DNA of 6,550 nucleotides from Anaerotignum sp. (lineage in GTDB: Bacteria > Bacillota > Clostridia > Lachnospirales > Anaerotignaceae), in the NCBI GenBank assembly GCA_017560955.1, contig JAFZDV010000181.1, forward strand, positions 1 to 6,550. Direction: 5' to 3'. How positions within the stretch are numbered: the stretch's first letter is position 1; every line of letters starts with the position of its first letter. Of this stretch, positions 1 through 5,564 are shown piece after piece. The notes under the pieces are model-generated. The model made no database searches. It was not told where the DNA came from and saw nothing but the letters and a program-made list of their open reading frames with translations. Made by a program: the position numbers and the translations under genes.

Positions 1-981
1 CTGAACGATACCAAAGATATTGGAGATTGTCCAGTACAGACCCAGACCGGCAGGCATTGTGATGGAGAATACACCCATCATGATAGGCATTGTGTACAGC
101 ATGGATTTTGTCATTGCTGCTGCAGGGTTGGAAGGATCCATATTCTGAGGGTTCATCATGTTCATGATCTTTGTCTGCAGCCATGTTGTGATACCTGCAG
201 CGATGGGGATGATGACACCGGGGAAGCCCAGACCTGCTTTTGTTACCAGAGGGATTGTCAGGAAAGTTTCGATTTCATTTTTAGTAGCCAGAAGACCAGC
301 CAGTTCTACGCCCTGTGTACCCAGGTTCTGCAGAACAATATCCCAGTCGCCCTGTTTCATGTTACCAACCAGCATAACAACATCGTTTACCTGGCTCATG
401 TCGAAACCATCTTTGATGATCGCCATATTTTTATAAGCATCTACGAATTCCTGTGCAAAAGGCTGGAATACTTCCATTCTTGTTGCAACGGGGATATTCA
501 GGATGGCATTTGCAATGTTAACATAGTTATTACCGATCGCATCTACATATACATATGCATTCTGGAACAGATAGAACAGTGCATACAGAATAGGAAGCTG
601 GATCAGCATAGGCAGACAGCCGCCCATCATGCTCGCGCCGTTTTTCTTCTGCAGTTCCTGCATTTCGAAAGCCATACGCTGCTGAGACATCTGGTCTGTT
701 TTGCCTGCATATTTTGCTCTGATTTTATCAAGCTCAGGTTTCATCTGCTGCATGATAAAAGAAGATTTCTGCTGTTTTACCATCAGGGGGAACAGCAGCA
801 TTTTTACGATCAGTGTAAAAATGATGATAGCCAGACCCAGAGAGCCTGCGCTGTTGTTGCTGTGCAGTACGTTGAACAGCATGTTGTAGATCTGACCCAT
901 CAGGTCGGCGATGGGGCCAATGATCTTACCGGGTTCTCTTACGGAAGGCAGTGCTTCCAGTAAAGCATAGGAATTGAACAT
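1..981 (-). CDS. yidC: Membrane protein insertase YidC/Oxa1 family, 3' end cut off by window
   Basis: This gene encodes the YidC/Oxa1/SpoIIIJ insertase, which places proteins in the cytoplasmic membrane alone or with SecYEG. The visible 327 residues start at an ATG preceded 5 nt upstream by AAGGAGG; no stop appears before the window edge. A hydrophobic helix at about residues 45-67 (SLGLAIIIFTLIVKMLLFPL) is followed by the charged cytoplasmic hairpin (about 69-115, KQQKSSFIMQQMKPELDKI). Further helices lie at about 124-143, 251-273 and 290-327, the last with the typical TMPAGLGLYW pattern. The groove arginine of SpoIIIJ (IRLLxLPL context) is a lysine here, K60. There is no lipobox cysteine, unlike SpoIIIJ. 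The external region between helices 2 and 3 (about 145-250) looks longer than in the short SpoIIIJ type. It is the last visible gene of the rpmH operon, 50 nt after yidD. Family assignment is firm; SpoIIIJ-versus-YqjG type is not resolved. Confidence 0.95.
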   Translation of the reverse strand, partial: MFNSYALLEALPSVREPGKIIGPIADLMGQIYNMLFNVLHSNNSAGSLGLAIIIFTLIVKMLLFPLMVKQQKSSFIMQQMKPELDKIRAKYAGKTDQMSQQRMAFEMQELQKKNGASMMGGCLPMLIQLPILYALFYLFQNAYVYVDAIGNNYVNIANAILNIPVATRMEVFQPFAQEFVDAYKNMAIIKDGFDMSQVNDVVMLVGNMKQGDWDIVLQNLGTQGVELAGLLATKNEIETFLTIPLVTKAGLGFPGVIIPIAAGITTWLQTKIMNMMNPQNMDPSNPAAAMTKSMLYTMPIMMGVFSITMPAGLGLYWTISNIFGIVQ

Positions 982-1013
982 TTTTTCCTCCTTAAACAAA
1001 CAATAGAGATTTT

Positions 1014-1027
1014 TGCCCCGAAGGACA
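1014..1027 (-). other. Small UUCG-loop hairpin between yidD and yidC
   Basis: On the minus strand TGTCC-TTCG-GGGCA forms a 5-bp stem (one G-U pair) closed by a UUCG tetraloop of the unusually stable C(UUCG)G type. It follows the yidD stop codon and is not followed by a T-run, so it is not a terminator. It could stabilise or mark a processing point in the polycistronic RNA. Function is inferred only. Confidence 0.35.
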
Positions 1028-1031
1028 GTTT

Positions 1032-1259
1032 TTATTTTTCGTTCTTTTCAGGTACGGGATCGAAGCCGCCCTCATGAAAGGGGTGGCATTTCAGCAGTCT
1101 CCGAATGGTAAGATACGTGCCCTTTATCGCACCGAAACGGGTAATGGCAATTATCGCATACTGGGAGCAGGTCGGCACGAACCGACAGTTCTTTCCCAGA
1201 TGAGGCGAAATCGCTACCTGATAGAACCTGATCAGCAGAAGAAGAAATTTCTTAAGCAT
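1032..1259 (-). CDS. yidD: Membrane protein insertion efficiency factor YidD
   Basis: This encodes a 75-residue YidD protein, a small membrane-associated factor that assists YidC-dependent insertion and is usually found between rnpA and yidC. The family signature is clear: [20 protein letters not shown] near residues 13-32, then a basic stretch [20 protein letters not shown] at 51-70. The three conserved cysteines are C25, C31 and C58. An N-terminal hydrophobic, lysine-containing helix ([13 protein letters not shown]) suits membrane-surface attachment. The ATG overlaps the 3' end of rnpA by 8 nt, so the two are probably translationally coupled; a GGAG lies 9 nt upstream inside rnpA. Length is normal for the family. 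Confidence 0.96.
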   Translation of the reverse strand: MLKKFLLLLIRFYQVAISPHLGKNCRFVPTCSQYAIIAITRFGAIKGTYLTIRRLLKCHPFHEGGFDPVPEKNEK

Positions 1260-1650
1260 TCGTTTCTTCTCCGCCCGCTTCTTTTTTATCCTGACGGTCC
1301 TTTCTTTCAGACGCGCTCAGCAGAAGCGATTGTTTTTTGAAAAGATGCCGCAAAGAACGGCACACCTCATGATAAGAAGCATCCGCACAGGAAACTCTGG
1401 CAATGACCACAAGGTCATACCCTGTTTTGAGTTCTTCCTCCATGCTGCGGTAGCTTTCACGGATCAGGCGTGTCACATGGGAGCGGACAACACTTTTGCC
1501 CACTTTCTTGCTGACAGAAATGCCCAGCTTGTTTCCCTGTGTTCCGTTTTTGACCATATACAATACCAAATGACGGTTGGCGATGGATTTGCCTCTGTTA
1601 TACACATGACGGAACTGAAAATTCTTTTTCAAAGATTCTGTAAATTTCAT
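1252..1650 (-). CDS. rnpA: Ribonuclease P protein component
   Basis: This encodes the 132-residue protein subunit of RNase P, which binds the catalytic RNA and the 5' leader of precursor tRNAs. Visible family features are the N-terminal [20 protein letters not shown], the central strand [20 protein letters not shown] (about 40-59), the helix [11 protein letters not shown], and [12 protein letters not shown] (about 77-88). The RNR motif, usually R-N-x-x-K-R, reads R56-S-H-V-T-R61, so the arginines are kept but the Asn and Lys are not. A charged tail after about residue 112 extends past the usual fold. The ATG is preceded by AAAGGAGG at 9 nt. It lies downstream of rpmH and overlaps yidD. The catalytic RNA gene is not in this window. 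Confidence 0.96.
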   Translation of the reverse strand: MKFTESLKKNFQFRHVYNRGKSIANRHLVLYMVKNGTQGNKLGISVSKKVGKSVVRSHVTRLIRESYRSMEEELKTGYDLVVIARVSCADASYHEVCRSLRHLFKKQSLLLSASERKDRQDKKEAGGEETNA

Positions 1651-1700
1651 CTGACCAACCCTCCTTTGCGGCCCGCGTTAAATTTTTCTCCATGACGAAC

Positions 1701-1724
1701 AAAAGGCCACACTGATGCGGCCTT
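1701..1724 (-). terminator. Hairpin with T-rich tail between rpmH and rnpA (possible attenuator)
   Basis: On the minus strand AAGGCCGC-ATCAGT-GTGGCCTT forms an 8-bp stem with one G-U pair, followed by TTGTT. This is the layout of a weak intrinsic terminator, placed 17 nt after the rpmH stop codon. Because rnpA, yidD and yidC have no visible promoter of their own in the spacer, partial read-through would give much L34 mRNA and less RnpA. The T-tract is short and interrupted, so termination would probably be incomplete. Confidence 0.5.
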
Positions 1725-1740
1725 AATAAACATGAAAAGA

Positions 1741-1875
1741 TTATGCGGATAATACTTTTCTACCTTTTTTTCTTCTTGCAGCAAGCACTTTTCTGCCGTT
1801 TGCTGTTCTCATTCTTTTTCTGAAGCCGTGTTCTCTGCTTCTCTGTCTTTTCTTAGGCTGGAATGTCATTTTCAT
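1741..1875 (-). CDS. rpmH: 50S ribosomal protein L34 (bL34)
   Basis: This 44-residue, very basic protein is ribosomal protein bL34, a component of the large subunit. It reads [20 protein letters not shown] at the start and ends in [18 protein letters not shown], matching the family along its whole length (44 aa is also the length of B. subtilis L34). The ATG is preceded by AAGGAGG at 10 nt; an internal ATG two codons later is less well placed. It is the first gene of the leftward operon. The usual order rpmH-rnpA immediately beside oriC is kept. Confidence 0.97.
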   Translation of the reverse strand: MKMTFQPKKRQRSREHGFRKRMRTANGRKVLAARRKKGRKVLSA

Positions 1876-1936
1876 GGTTGTTGCACCTCCTTCTAAAATT
1901 CAAGGCTAAATTGCCCTTTTTTTGAGCACTGCATCT

Positions 1937-1965
1937 ATTATAGTGAAAAAGCAACCACTCGTCAA
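1937..1965 (-). promoter_or_regulatory. Sigma-A-type promoter of the rpmH-rnpA-yidD-yidC operon
   Basis: Reading the minus strand, TTGACG (1965-1960) is separated by 17 bp from a perfect TATAAT (1942-1937). Transcription would start near 1930 and give a leader of about 55 nt before rpmH. The A/T-rich runs just upstream (1966-1995, such as TTGAAAAATTTTTC) could act as an UP element. The match to the vegetative consensus is excellent and the position fits the operon. Confidence 0.9.
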
Positions 1966-2153
1966 GAAAAATTTTTCAAGAATGTATTGATTTTTCAAGG
2001 TTTTTCCACATTTCCACAGGTTTCAGCAAAATCTCAATTTTCAAAATTTACATATTTTGATACTCTATGAAACCCGATTTACTATATATTGTATTCAGGG
2101 ATACAAAATACACCATTTTTCCTGTGGAAAAGTTTTTTTCAGCAGTTTTTTCA

Positions 2154-2182
2154 TTGAACCTGTGGATAACTTTTGATATACT
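2154..2182 (+). promoter_or_regulatory. Candidate dnaA promoter with DnaA box in the spacer
   Basis: TTGAAC (2154-2159), a 17-bp spacer and TATACT (2177-2182) form a good sigma-A-type promoter. The TG of TGATATACT gives an extended -10. The exact DnaA box 2161-2169 lies inside the spacer, so bound DnaA should block RNA polymerase, giving autoregulation of the kind known for dnaA genes. The leader to the dnaA ATG would be about 440 nt. I saw no better promoter nearer to dnaA, but one cannot be excluded. Confidence 0.55.
2161..2169 (-). other. Exact DnaA box
   Basis: TGTGGATAA on the plus strand is an exact TTATCCACA on the minus strand. It overlaps the spacer of the candidate dnaA promoter. 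Confidence 0.85.
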
Positions 2183-2238
2183 TATGACAGTAATGTCTAT
2201 TCCCATGTTCCACAGGTTTCACAAAGGACAAAATTATG

Positions 2239-2271
2239 TTATCCACAAACTGTGTATAACTATGTTGATAA
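2239..2271. other. Triplet of closely spaced DnaA boxes
   Basis: An exact TTATCCACA (2239-2247, plus) faces an exact TTATACACA (2251-2259, minus), followed by TTATCAACA (2263-2271, minus, one mismatch). Box starts are 12 bp apart each time. Such a tight group is a likely nucleation point for DnaA on the left half of oriC. Confidence 0.85.
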
Positions 2272-2387
2272 CTTTCTGAAACCGCAGGATCCCCTGTTGA
2301 AACCACTCGGCTCACCCCCAAAGAAAGCCGCAGAAAATCGACACTTTCCGCCTGTGGGGATATTGTGAACAGGAAATCTGAGAATTC

Positions 2388-2396
2388 TGTGTATAA
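2388..2396 (-). other. Exact DnaA box
   Basis: TGTGTATAA on the plus strand is an exact TTATACACA on the minus strand, located within the predicted dnaA leader. Confidence 0.8.
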
Positions 2397-2450
2397 ACCA
2401 CAGACCCTATGAAAAAATACGCTGTTTTCAACAGCATGATTCGAAAATTC

Positions 2451-2459
2451 TGTGGATAA
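2451..2459 (-). other. Exact DnaA box nearest to dnaA
   Basis: TGTGGATAA on the plus strand is an exact TTATCCACA on the minus strand. It follows a small hairpin (GCTGTT-TTC-AACAGC, 2421-2435) and is the last exact box before the structured leader of dnaA. Confidence 0.82.
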
Positions 2460-2499
2460 CATTCCACAGAAAAACACAACAAATTGAAAAAATAAAATT

Positions 2500-2601
2500 A
2501 AGGTAGTTTCTTTTCCTTGCGGAAAAGACCACTAACCTTTCGCCGCAGTCATCACTCGCGCAAGCTCTGCTCACTTGCTCGTTCTTCAAAACGCGGCGAA
2601 A
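2500..2601. other. Strongly foldable leader element upstream of dnaA
   Basis: Two adjacent stem-loops fill the space before the dnaA ribosome binding site. The first (2500-2539) has an inner 8-bp stem, TCTTTTCC-TTGC-GGAAAAGA (2509-2528), and an outer 8-bp stem in which AAGGTAGT pairs with ACTAACCTT, with one bulged A. The second (2538-2601) is closed by a 9-bp stem, TTTCGCCGC with GCGGCGAAA, around a smaller GCAAG/CTTGC stem (2560-2578). The two share T2538-T2539. On the minus strand the first loop reads GCAA, a GNRA tetraloop. No T-run follows, so neither is an intrinsic terminator. I know of no named riboswitch that matches. It may be an RNA regulator of dnaA translation or a mobile or dispersed repeat. 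Confidence 0.6.
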
Positions 2602-2625
2602 CCCGTTAACAAAGGAGGAGAATTT

Positions 2626-3954
2626 ATGGAACTGAAGCAGATCTGGGAAGCCGCTTTGGAACATATCAAAGAAGGTACTTCCACAGTAAGTTTTGAAACA
2701 TGGATCCAGCCCATCATCCCCTGTGGGATCGATGGAAATAAGATCATCCTGCAGGTAGAAAGCGCCCTGTTCAAGGAAATGATCGAAAAACGCCATATGC
2801 CCGTCATCCGTACTTCTATCAGACTGGTGACACAGAAAGAATATGAAATTGAACTTCTGACAACAGAAGAACAGAAAAACGGCGGTCTGAAACAGCTGGA
2901 TCTGACAGAAAAAAGAAAAAATATGGCAGACCGTAACCTGAATCCCAAATATGTTTTCGACTCTTTCGTAGTCGGCAACAGTAACCGCATGGCCCACGCT
3001 GCATCTCTGGCAGTCGCAGAAGAACCTGCCCATGCCTATAACCCCCTGTATCTCTATGGTAACTCCGGTTTGGGTAAGACTCACCTGATGCACTCCATCG
3101 GTCACTTCGTTCTGGATAAGAACCCCGATGCAAAAGTGCTGTATGTAACCAGCGAAACTTTTACAAATGAACTGATCAACTCCATCCAGAACAATAAAAT
3201 GGAGGAATTCCGTCAGAAATACAGAAAAATCGACCTGCTGATGATCGACGATATCCAGTTTATCGCGAAAAAGGAAAGTACACAGGAAGAATTCTTCCAT
3301 ACATTCAACGCATTGTATGAATCCAGCAAACAGATCGTTATTTCTTCCGACCGTCCTCCCAAGGAACTGAAACCACTGGAAGAACGACTGATCAGCCGTT
3401 TCGAATGGGGCCTGACTGTAGACGTACAGTCCCCCGATTATGAAACACGAATCGCGATCCTGCGTAAAAAAGCCCAGAGGGATCATATCACAGTGCCCGA
3501 TGATGTTATGGCATATATCGCGAAAAATATCGCGTCCAATATCCGTGAACTGGAAGGCGCATTAACTCGTATCGTTGCTTTCGCAACCCTGACAAATCAG
3601 GATATTTCCATTTCTCTGGCGGAAAACAGCCTGAAGGATATCTTCAGTGAAAACGCAGCTACACCTCTGACACCCGACCTGATCCAGCAGGTGGTAGCAG
3701 AGCATTACGGCATCCGCGTGGAAGATATCCAGGGCAGCAAAAAGCCTAAGAATATCGCATTCCCCAGACAGGTATCCATGTACCTGTGCCGTAAACTTCT
3801 GGATATTTCCCTGCCTAAGATCGGCGAAAGCTTCGGCGGCAGAGACCATACAACTGTGATCCATGCCATCTCCAAGATCGAAAAACAGATGGAAACAGAT
3901 ACAGCACTGCAGAAAACACTGCATCAGCTGGAAAAAGAAATCAAAGAAGCCTAA
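2626..3954 (+). CDS. dnaA: Chromosomal replication initiator protein DnaA
   Basis: This encodes the 442-residue AAA+ initiator that binds DnaA boxes, opens oriC and recruits the helicase. Domain I is about residues 1-78 (MELKQIWEAALEHI, SFETWIQP), followed by a short linker (about 79-105). Domain III holds Walker A GNSGLGKTH (145-153), Walker B LLMIDDIQF (204-212), the box VII region ERLISRFEWGL (253-263) and sensor II NIRELEGAL (305-313). Domain IV ends with the DNA-binding signature GGRDHTTVIHA (404-414). Walker A has NS where GGVGLGKT is common; the catalytic GxxGxGKT is intact. The chosen ATG has AAAGGAGG 7 nt upstream; an in-frame TTG at 2575 would add 17 residues lying in the leader stem and lacks a ribosome binding site. 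Autoregulation by DnaA is likely from the promoter and boxes upstream. Confidence 0.98.
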   Translation: MELKQIWEAALEHIKEGTSTVSFETWIQPIIPCGIDGNKIILQVESALFKEMIEKRHMPVIRTSIRLVTQKEYEIELLTTEEQKNGGLKQLDLTEKRKNMADRNLNPKYVFDSFVVGNSNRMAHAASLAVAEEPAHAYNPLYLYGNSGLGKTHLMHSIGHFVLDKNPDAKVLYVTSETFTNELINSIQNNKMEEFRQKYRKIDLLMIDDIQFIAKKESTQEEFFHTFNALYESSKQIVISSDRPPKELKPLEERLISRFEWGLTVDVQSPDYETRIAILRKKAQRDHITVPDDVMAYIAKNIASNIRELEGALTRIVAFATLTNQDISISLAENSLKDIFSENAATPLTPDLIQQVVAEHYGIRVEDIQGSKKPKNIAFPRQVSMYLCRKLLDISLPKIGESFGGRDHTTVIHAISKIEKQMETDTALQKTLHQLEKEIKEA

Positions 3955-4173
3955 GGGACTCTGTCCCTTAGAACCCTGCAAGCCTTTGAAAAGGCTTGAC
4001 CTAAACTTTATACGAAAAAGCATATACATGCTTTTTCAGCGCCGCAGGCAAATAAAAGTTTTGATTGAACTTTTTCAAAAGTTCACGGAGCGCGAGGCTG
4101 GCCTCGCAGATATAGCCTTCAGGCGGTTCTTTGGAGGGTTTGGGAACCTTTCACCAAGGAAAGAAAGGTTCCC
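3952..4173. repeat. Chain of perfect hairpins downstream of dnaA
   Basis: Six stem-loops occur in about 220 nt: TAAGGGAC/GTCCCTTA (3952-3970, including the dnaA stop codon), CAAGCCTT/AAGGCTTG (3979-3998), GAAAAAGCAT/ATGCTTTTTC (4014-4037), TGAACTTTT/AAAAGTTCA (4066-4085), GCGAGGC/GCCTCGC (4092-4107) and an 11-bp stem GGGAACCTTTC/GAAAGGTTCCC (4142-4173). Loops are mostly 2-4 nt, 10 nt in the last. None has a clear terminator T-tail; the third has A and T tracts as part of its arms and could terminate weakly in both directions. I see no convincing gene here. It separates dnaA from the right half of oriC. Confidence 0.7.
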
Positions 4174-4202
4174 CCAAAAAACTTCCTTATTATATAGGAA
4201 AC

Positions 4203-4378
4203 TTCTCCACAGAAATCTGTGGATTTACACTGGAAAATTTGTGGACAACCATTTCGGAAATTCCGCCGATGTGGACAAGGTGGACAACCCCAAAAGTTAT
4301 ACAGACTTATCCACACAGTTTTCCAAGCCGTTTTTTCTTTGATTTTTGGGCAGAAAACGGGTTTTCCACAAACCCACA
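4203..4378. other. oriC: oriC, right DnaA-box cluster (between dnaA and dnaN)
   Basis: One exact box, TTATCCACA at 4307-4315 (+), is surrounded by one-mismatch boxes: 4203-4211 (+, TTCTCCACA), 4240-4248 and 4270-4278 (both -, TTGTCCACA), 4297-4305 (+, TTATACAGA) and 4362-4370 (+, TTTTCCACA). Two-mismatch sites are at 4218-4226 (-) and 4280-4288 (-, TTGTCCACC). The minus-strand boxes start 30 and 10 bp apart, and the plus-strand pair 4297/4307 starts 10 bp apart, so neighbours lie on the same face of the helix. This corresponds to the dnaA-dnaN subregion of bipartite Firmicute origins where unwinding happens. Confidence 0.88.
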
Positions 4379-4430
4379 GCCCCTACTACTACGGCTACGA
4401 GTCAAATCTTATATATCTTACTTATTCATG
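4362..4430 (+). other. Predicted origin unwinding element: DnaA box, DnaA-trio-like run, AT-rich stretch
   Basis: The box TTTTCCACA (4362-4370) is followed by a C-rich linker. Then come in-phase triplets CTA CTA CTA CGG CTA CGA (4383-4400), which read 3'-GAT-5' on the other strand. After them is an AT-rich tract (4402-4428, containing CTTATATATCTTACTTATTC). Box, GC-rich linker, repeated 3'-GAT-5' trios and AT-rich DNA is the arrangement described as the basal unwinding system in B. subtilis. The order and direction are right; the linker of about 12 bp is longer than I would expect, unless the degenerate site at 4370-4378 acts as the last box. Confidence 0.65.
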
Positions 4431-4454
4431 TGAACAAAGGAGTTGTGCACAGTT

Positions 4455-5558
4455 ATGAAATTAACAGTCAGTAAAGATCTGCTGCTGCAGTATATCAATA
4501 TCGTAAACAAAGCGGTTTCCAACCGTACTACACTGCCTATTCTGGAATGTATCCTGCTGACAGCAGACCATAAAGGTTTTGTGATGACAGGTAACGATCT
4601 GGAAATCGGCATCAAAACAGCACCCATCGATGCAGACATCGAAGAAATGGGCGAAGTTGCTATCGAAGCAAGAATTTTCAATGAAATCGTTCGCAGACTG
4701 AACGGTGAAACAGTTACCATCGAAACAGACGAAAAATATGCAGTTTCCATCGTCAGCGGTTCTTCCGAATTCAAGATCATGGGCCAGAACGGCGATGATT
4801 TCCCCGACCTGCCTGCAGTAGAACAGGAAAAAATGTATTCCATGGAACAGGCGAAACTGAGAGATATGATCCGTCAGACAATTTTCTCCATCGCACAGGA
4901 TGGTTCCAAGCCTGTTCTGACAGGTGAACTGTTCGAATTGAAGGATAATTCTGTAAATATCGTTTCTGTTGACGGTTACCGTATTTCCTTCCGTAAAAAT
5001 TCCCTGATGATGGGCAGTGGTGAAACAGAAGTCATCGTTCCCGGTAAAACATTATCTGAACTGAACAAAATTCTGTCTCAGGAAGAAGAAGACACACTGT
5101 CCATGTATCTGACAGAAAAACATATCCTGTTCGATCTGGGCAATGCAGTAATGGTTTCCCGTCTGATCGAAGGTGATTTCATCCGTTATGCCCAGTCCTT
5201 CTCTGAGGATTACAAAACAAAAATGATCATCGATAAGAGTGAACTGATCCAGGCGCTGGAAAGAGCGTCCCTGGTTTCCAGAGATAACAGAAAAACACCC
5301 GTAAGACTGATGCTGCGTAACGGCGGCATGGATATCACTGCAAGAAGTGATATGGGTACTGCTCATGAAAGTGTTGCGGCGGATGTAGAAGGCGATGATC
5401 TGTCTATCGCGTTCAACCCCAGATATCTGATCGAGGCTCTGCGTTCCATCGAAGACGAGTCCGTAAAAATGATTTTCATGGCGAGCCTGAGCCCCTGCAC
5501 TATCCTGCCTGTAAGTGGTGATGCGTTCAAATATTTAATTTTGCCTTTAAGAATGTAA
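4455..5558 (+). CDS. dnaN: DNA polymerase III subunit beta (sliding clamp)
   Basis: This encodes the 367-residue beta clamp, a ring-shaped homodimer that holds DNA polymerase III and other replication and repair factors on DNA. The three repeated clamp domains fall at about residues 1-120, 121-247 and 248-367. Recognisable segments are MKLTVSKDLLLQYINIVNKA, RTTLPILECILL (24-35), VDGYRISFR (172-180), SRLIEGDFIRY (235-245), FNPRYLIEALRSI (320-332) and the C-terminal YLILPLRM that forms part of the partner-binding pocket. Length is normal. The ATG is chosen because the N-terminus then matches the family; AAAGGAG (4436-4442) lies 12 nt upstream, rather far. An in-frame TTG at 4443 touches that site and is unlikely. 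The sequence between them, TTGTGCACA, resembles a DnaA box. Confidence 0.98.
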   Translation: MKLTVSKDLLLQYINIVNKAVSNRTTLPILECILLTADHKGFVMTGNDLEIGIKTAPIDADIEEMGEVAIEARIFNEIVRRLNGETVTIETDEKYAVSIVSGSSEFKIMGQNGDDFPDLPAVEQEKMYSMEQAKLRDMIRQTIFSIAQDGSKPVLTGELFELKDNSVNIVSVDGYRISFRKNSLMMGSGETEVIVPGKTLSELNKILSQEEEDTLSMYLTEKHILFDLGNAVMVSRLIEGDFIRYAQSFSEDYKTKMIIDKSELIQALERASLVSRDNRKTPVRLMLRNGGMDITARSDMGTAHESVAADVEGDDLSIAFNPRYLIEALRSIEDESVKMIFMASLSPCTILPVSGDAFKYLILPLRM

Positions 5559-5564
5559 AAGACC

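Larger units (their letters stand above)
1976..2480. other. oriC: oriC, left DnaA-box cluster (upstream of dnaA)
   Basis: This gene-free region between rpmH and dnaA holds five exact TTATNCACA boxes: 2161-2169 (-), 2239-2247 (+), 2251-2259 (-), 2388-2396 (-) and 2451-2459 (-). One-mismatch boxes are at 2002-2010 (+, TTTTCCACA), 2123-2131 (-, TTTTCCACA) and 2263-2271 (-, TTATCAACA). Weaker sites occur at 2012-2019 and 2206-2214. The part at 2030-2120 is AT-rich with two small palindromes (2041-2060 and 2089-2106). The layout corresponds to the upstream subregion of the bipartite origins known in Firmicutes. Box positions are read directly; origin function is inferred from them and from the gene order. 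Confidence 0.9.

Noticed and set aside
2057..2085. TTGATA-17-TACTAT as an alternative rightward promoter
   Set aside because: The -10 has two mismatches and no extended element; the site at 2154-2182 is clearly better. Kept only as a minor possibility.
2067..2279. 70-codon plus-strand frame within the left oriC cluster
   Set aside because: It overlaps several DnaA boxes and the candidate promoter, has no ribosome binding site, and its composition follows the AT-rich boxes.
2575..2625. Earlier TTG start for dnaA
   Set aside because: It would add 17 residues encoded by the leader stem and the AAAGGAGG site itself; the ATG at 2626 has ideal spacing and gives the family N-terminus.
2428..3486. 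352-codon open frame on the minus strand inside dnaA
   Set aside because: It lies antisense to dnaA, is rich in Phe, Cys and His as expected from the reverse of a biased coding strand, has no ribosome binding site of note and no family features. It is a shadow of dnaA codon use.
4014..4037. Standard intrinsic terminator after dnaA
   Set aside because: The hairpin has only a GCAT core with A and T tracts as arms; without a GC-rich stem followed by a free T-run it cannot be called a confident terminator.
3952..4173. CRISPR array or tRNA/rRNA genes in the spacers
   Set aside because: The repeats are palindromes of differing sequence, not regularly spaced direct repeats, and no cloverleaf or tRNA landmark is seen in any spacer.
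3863..4342. 159-codon plus-strand frame starting inside dnaA and running into the dnaA-dnaN spacer
   Set aside because: It starts out of frame within the dnaA domain IV coding region, then reads through hairpins and DnaA boxes; the protein has no domain-like pattern.
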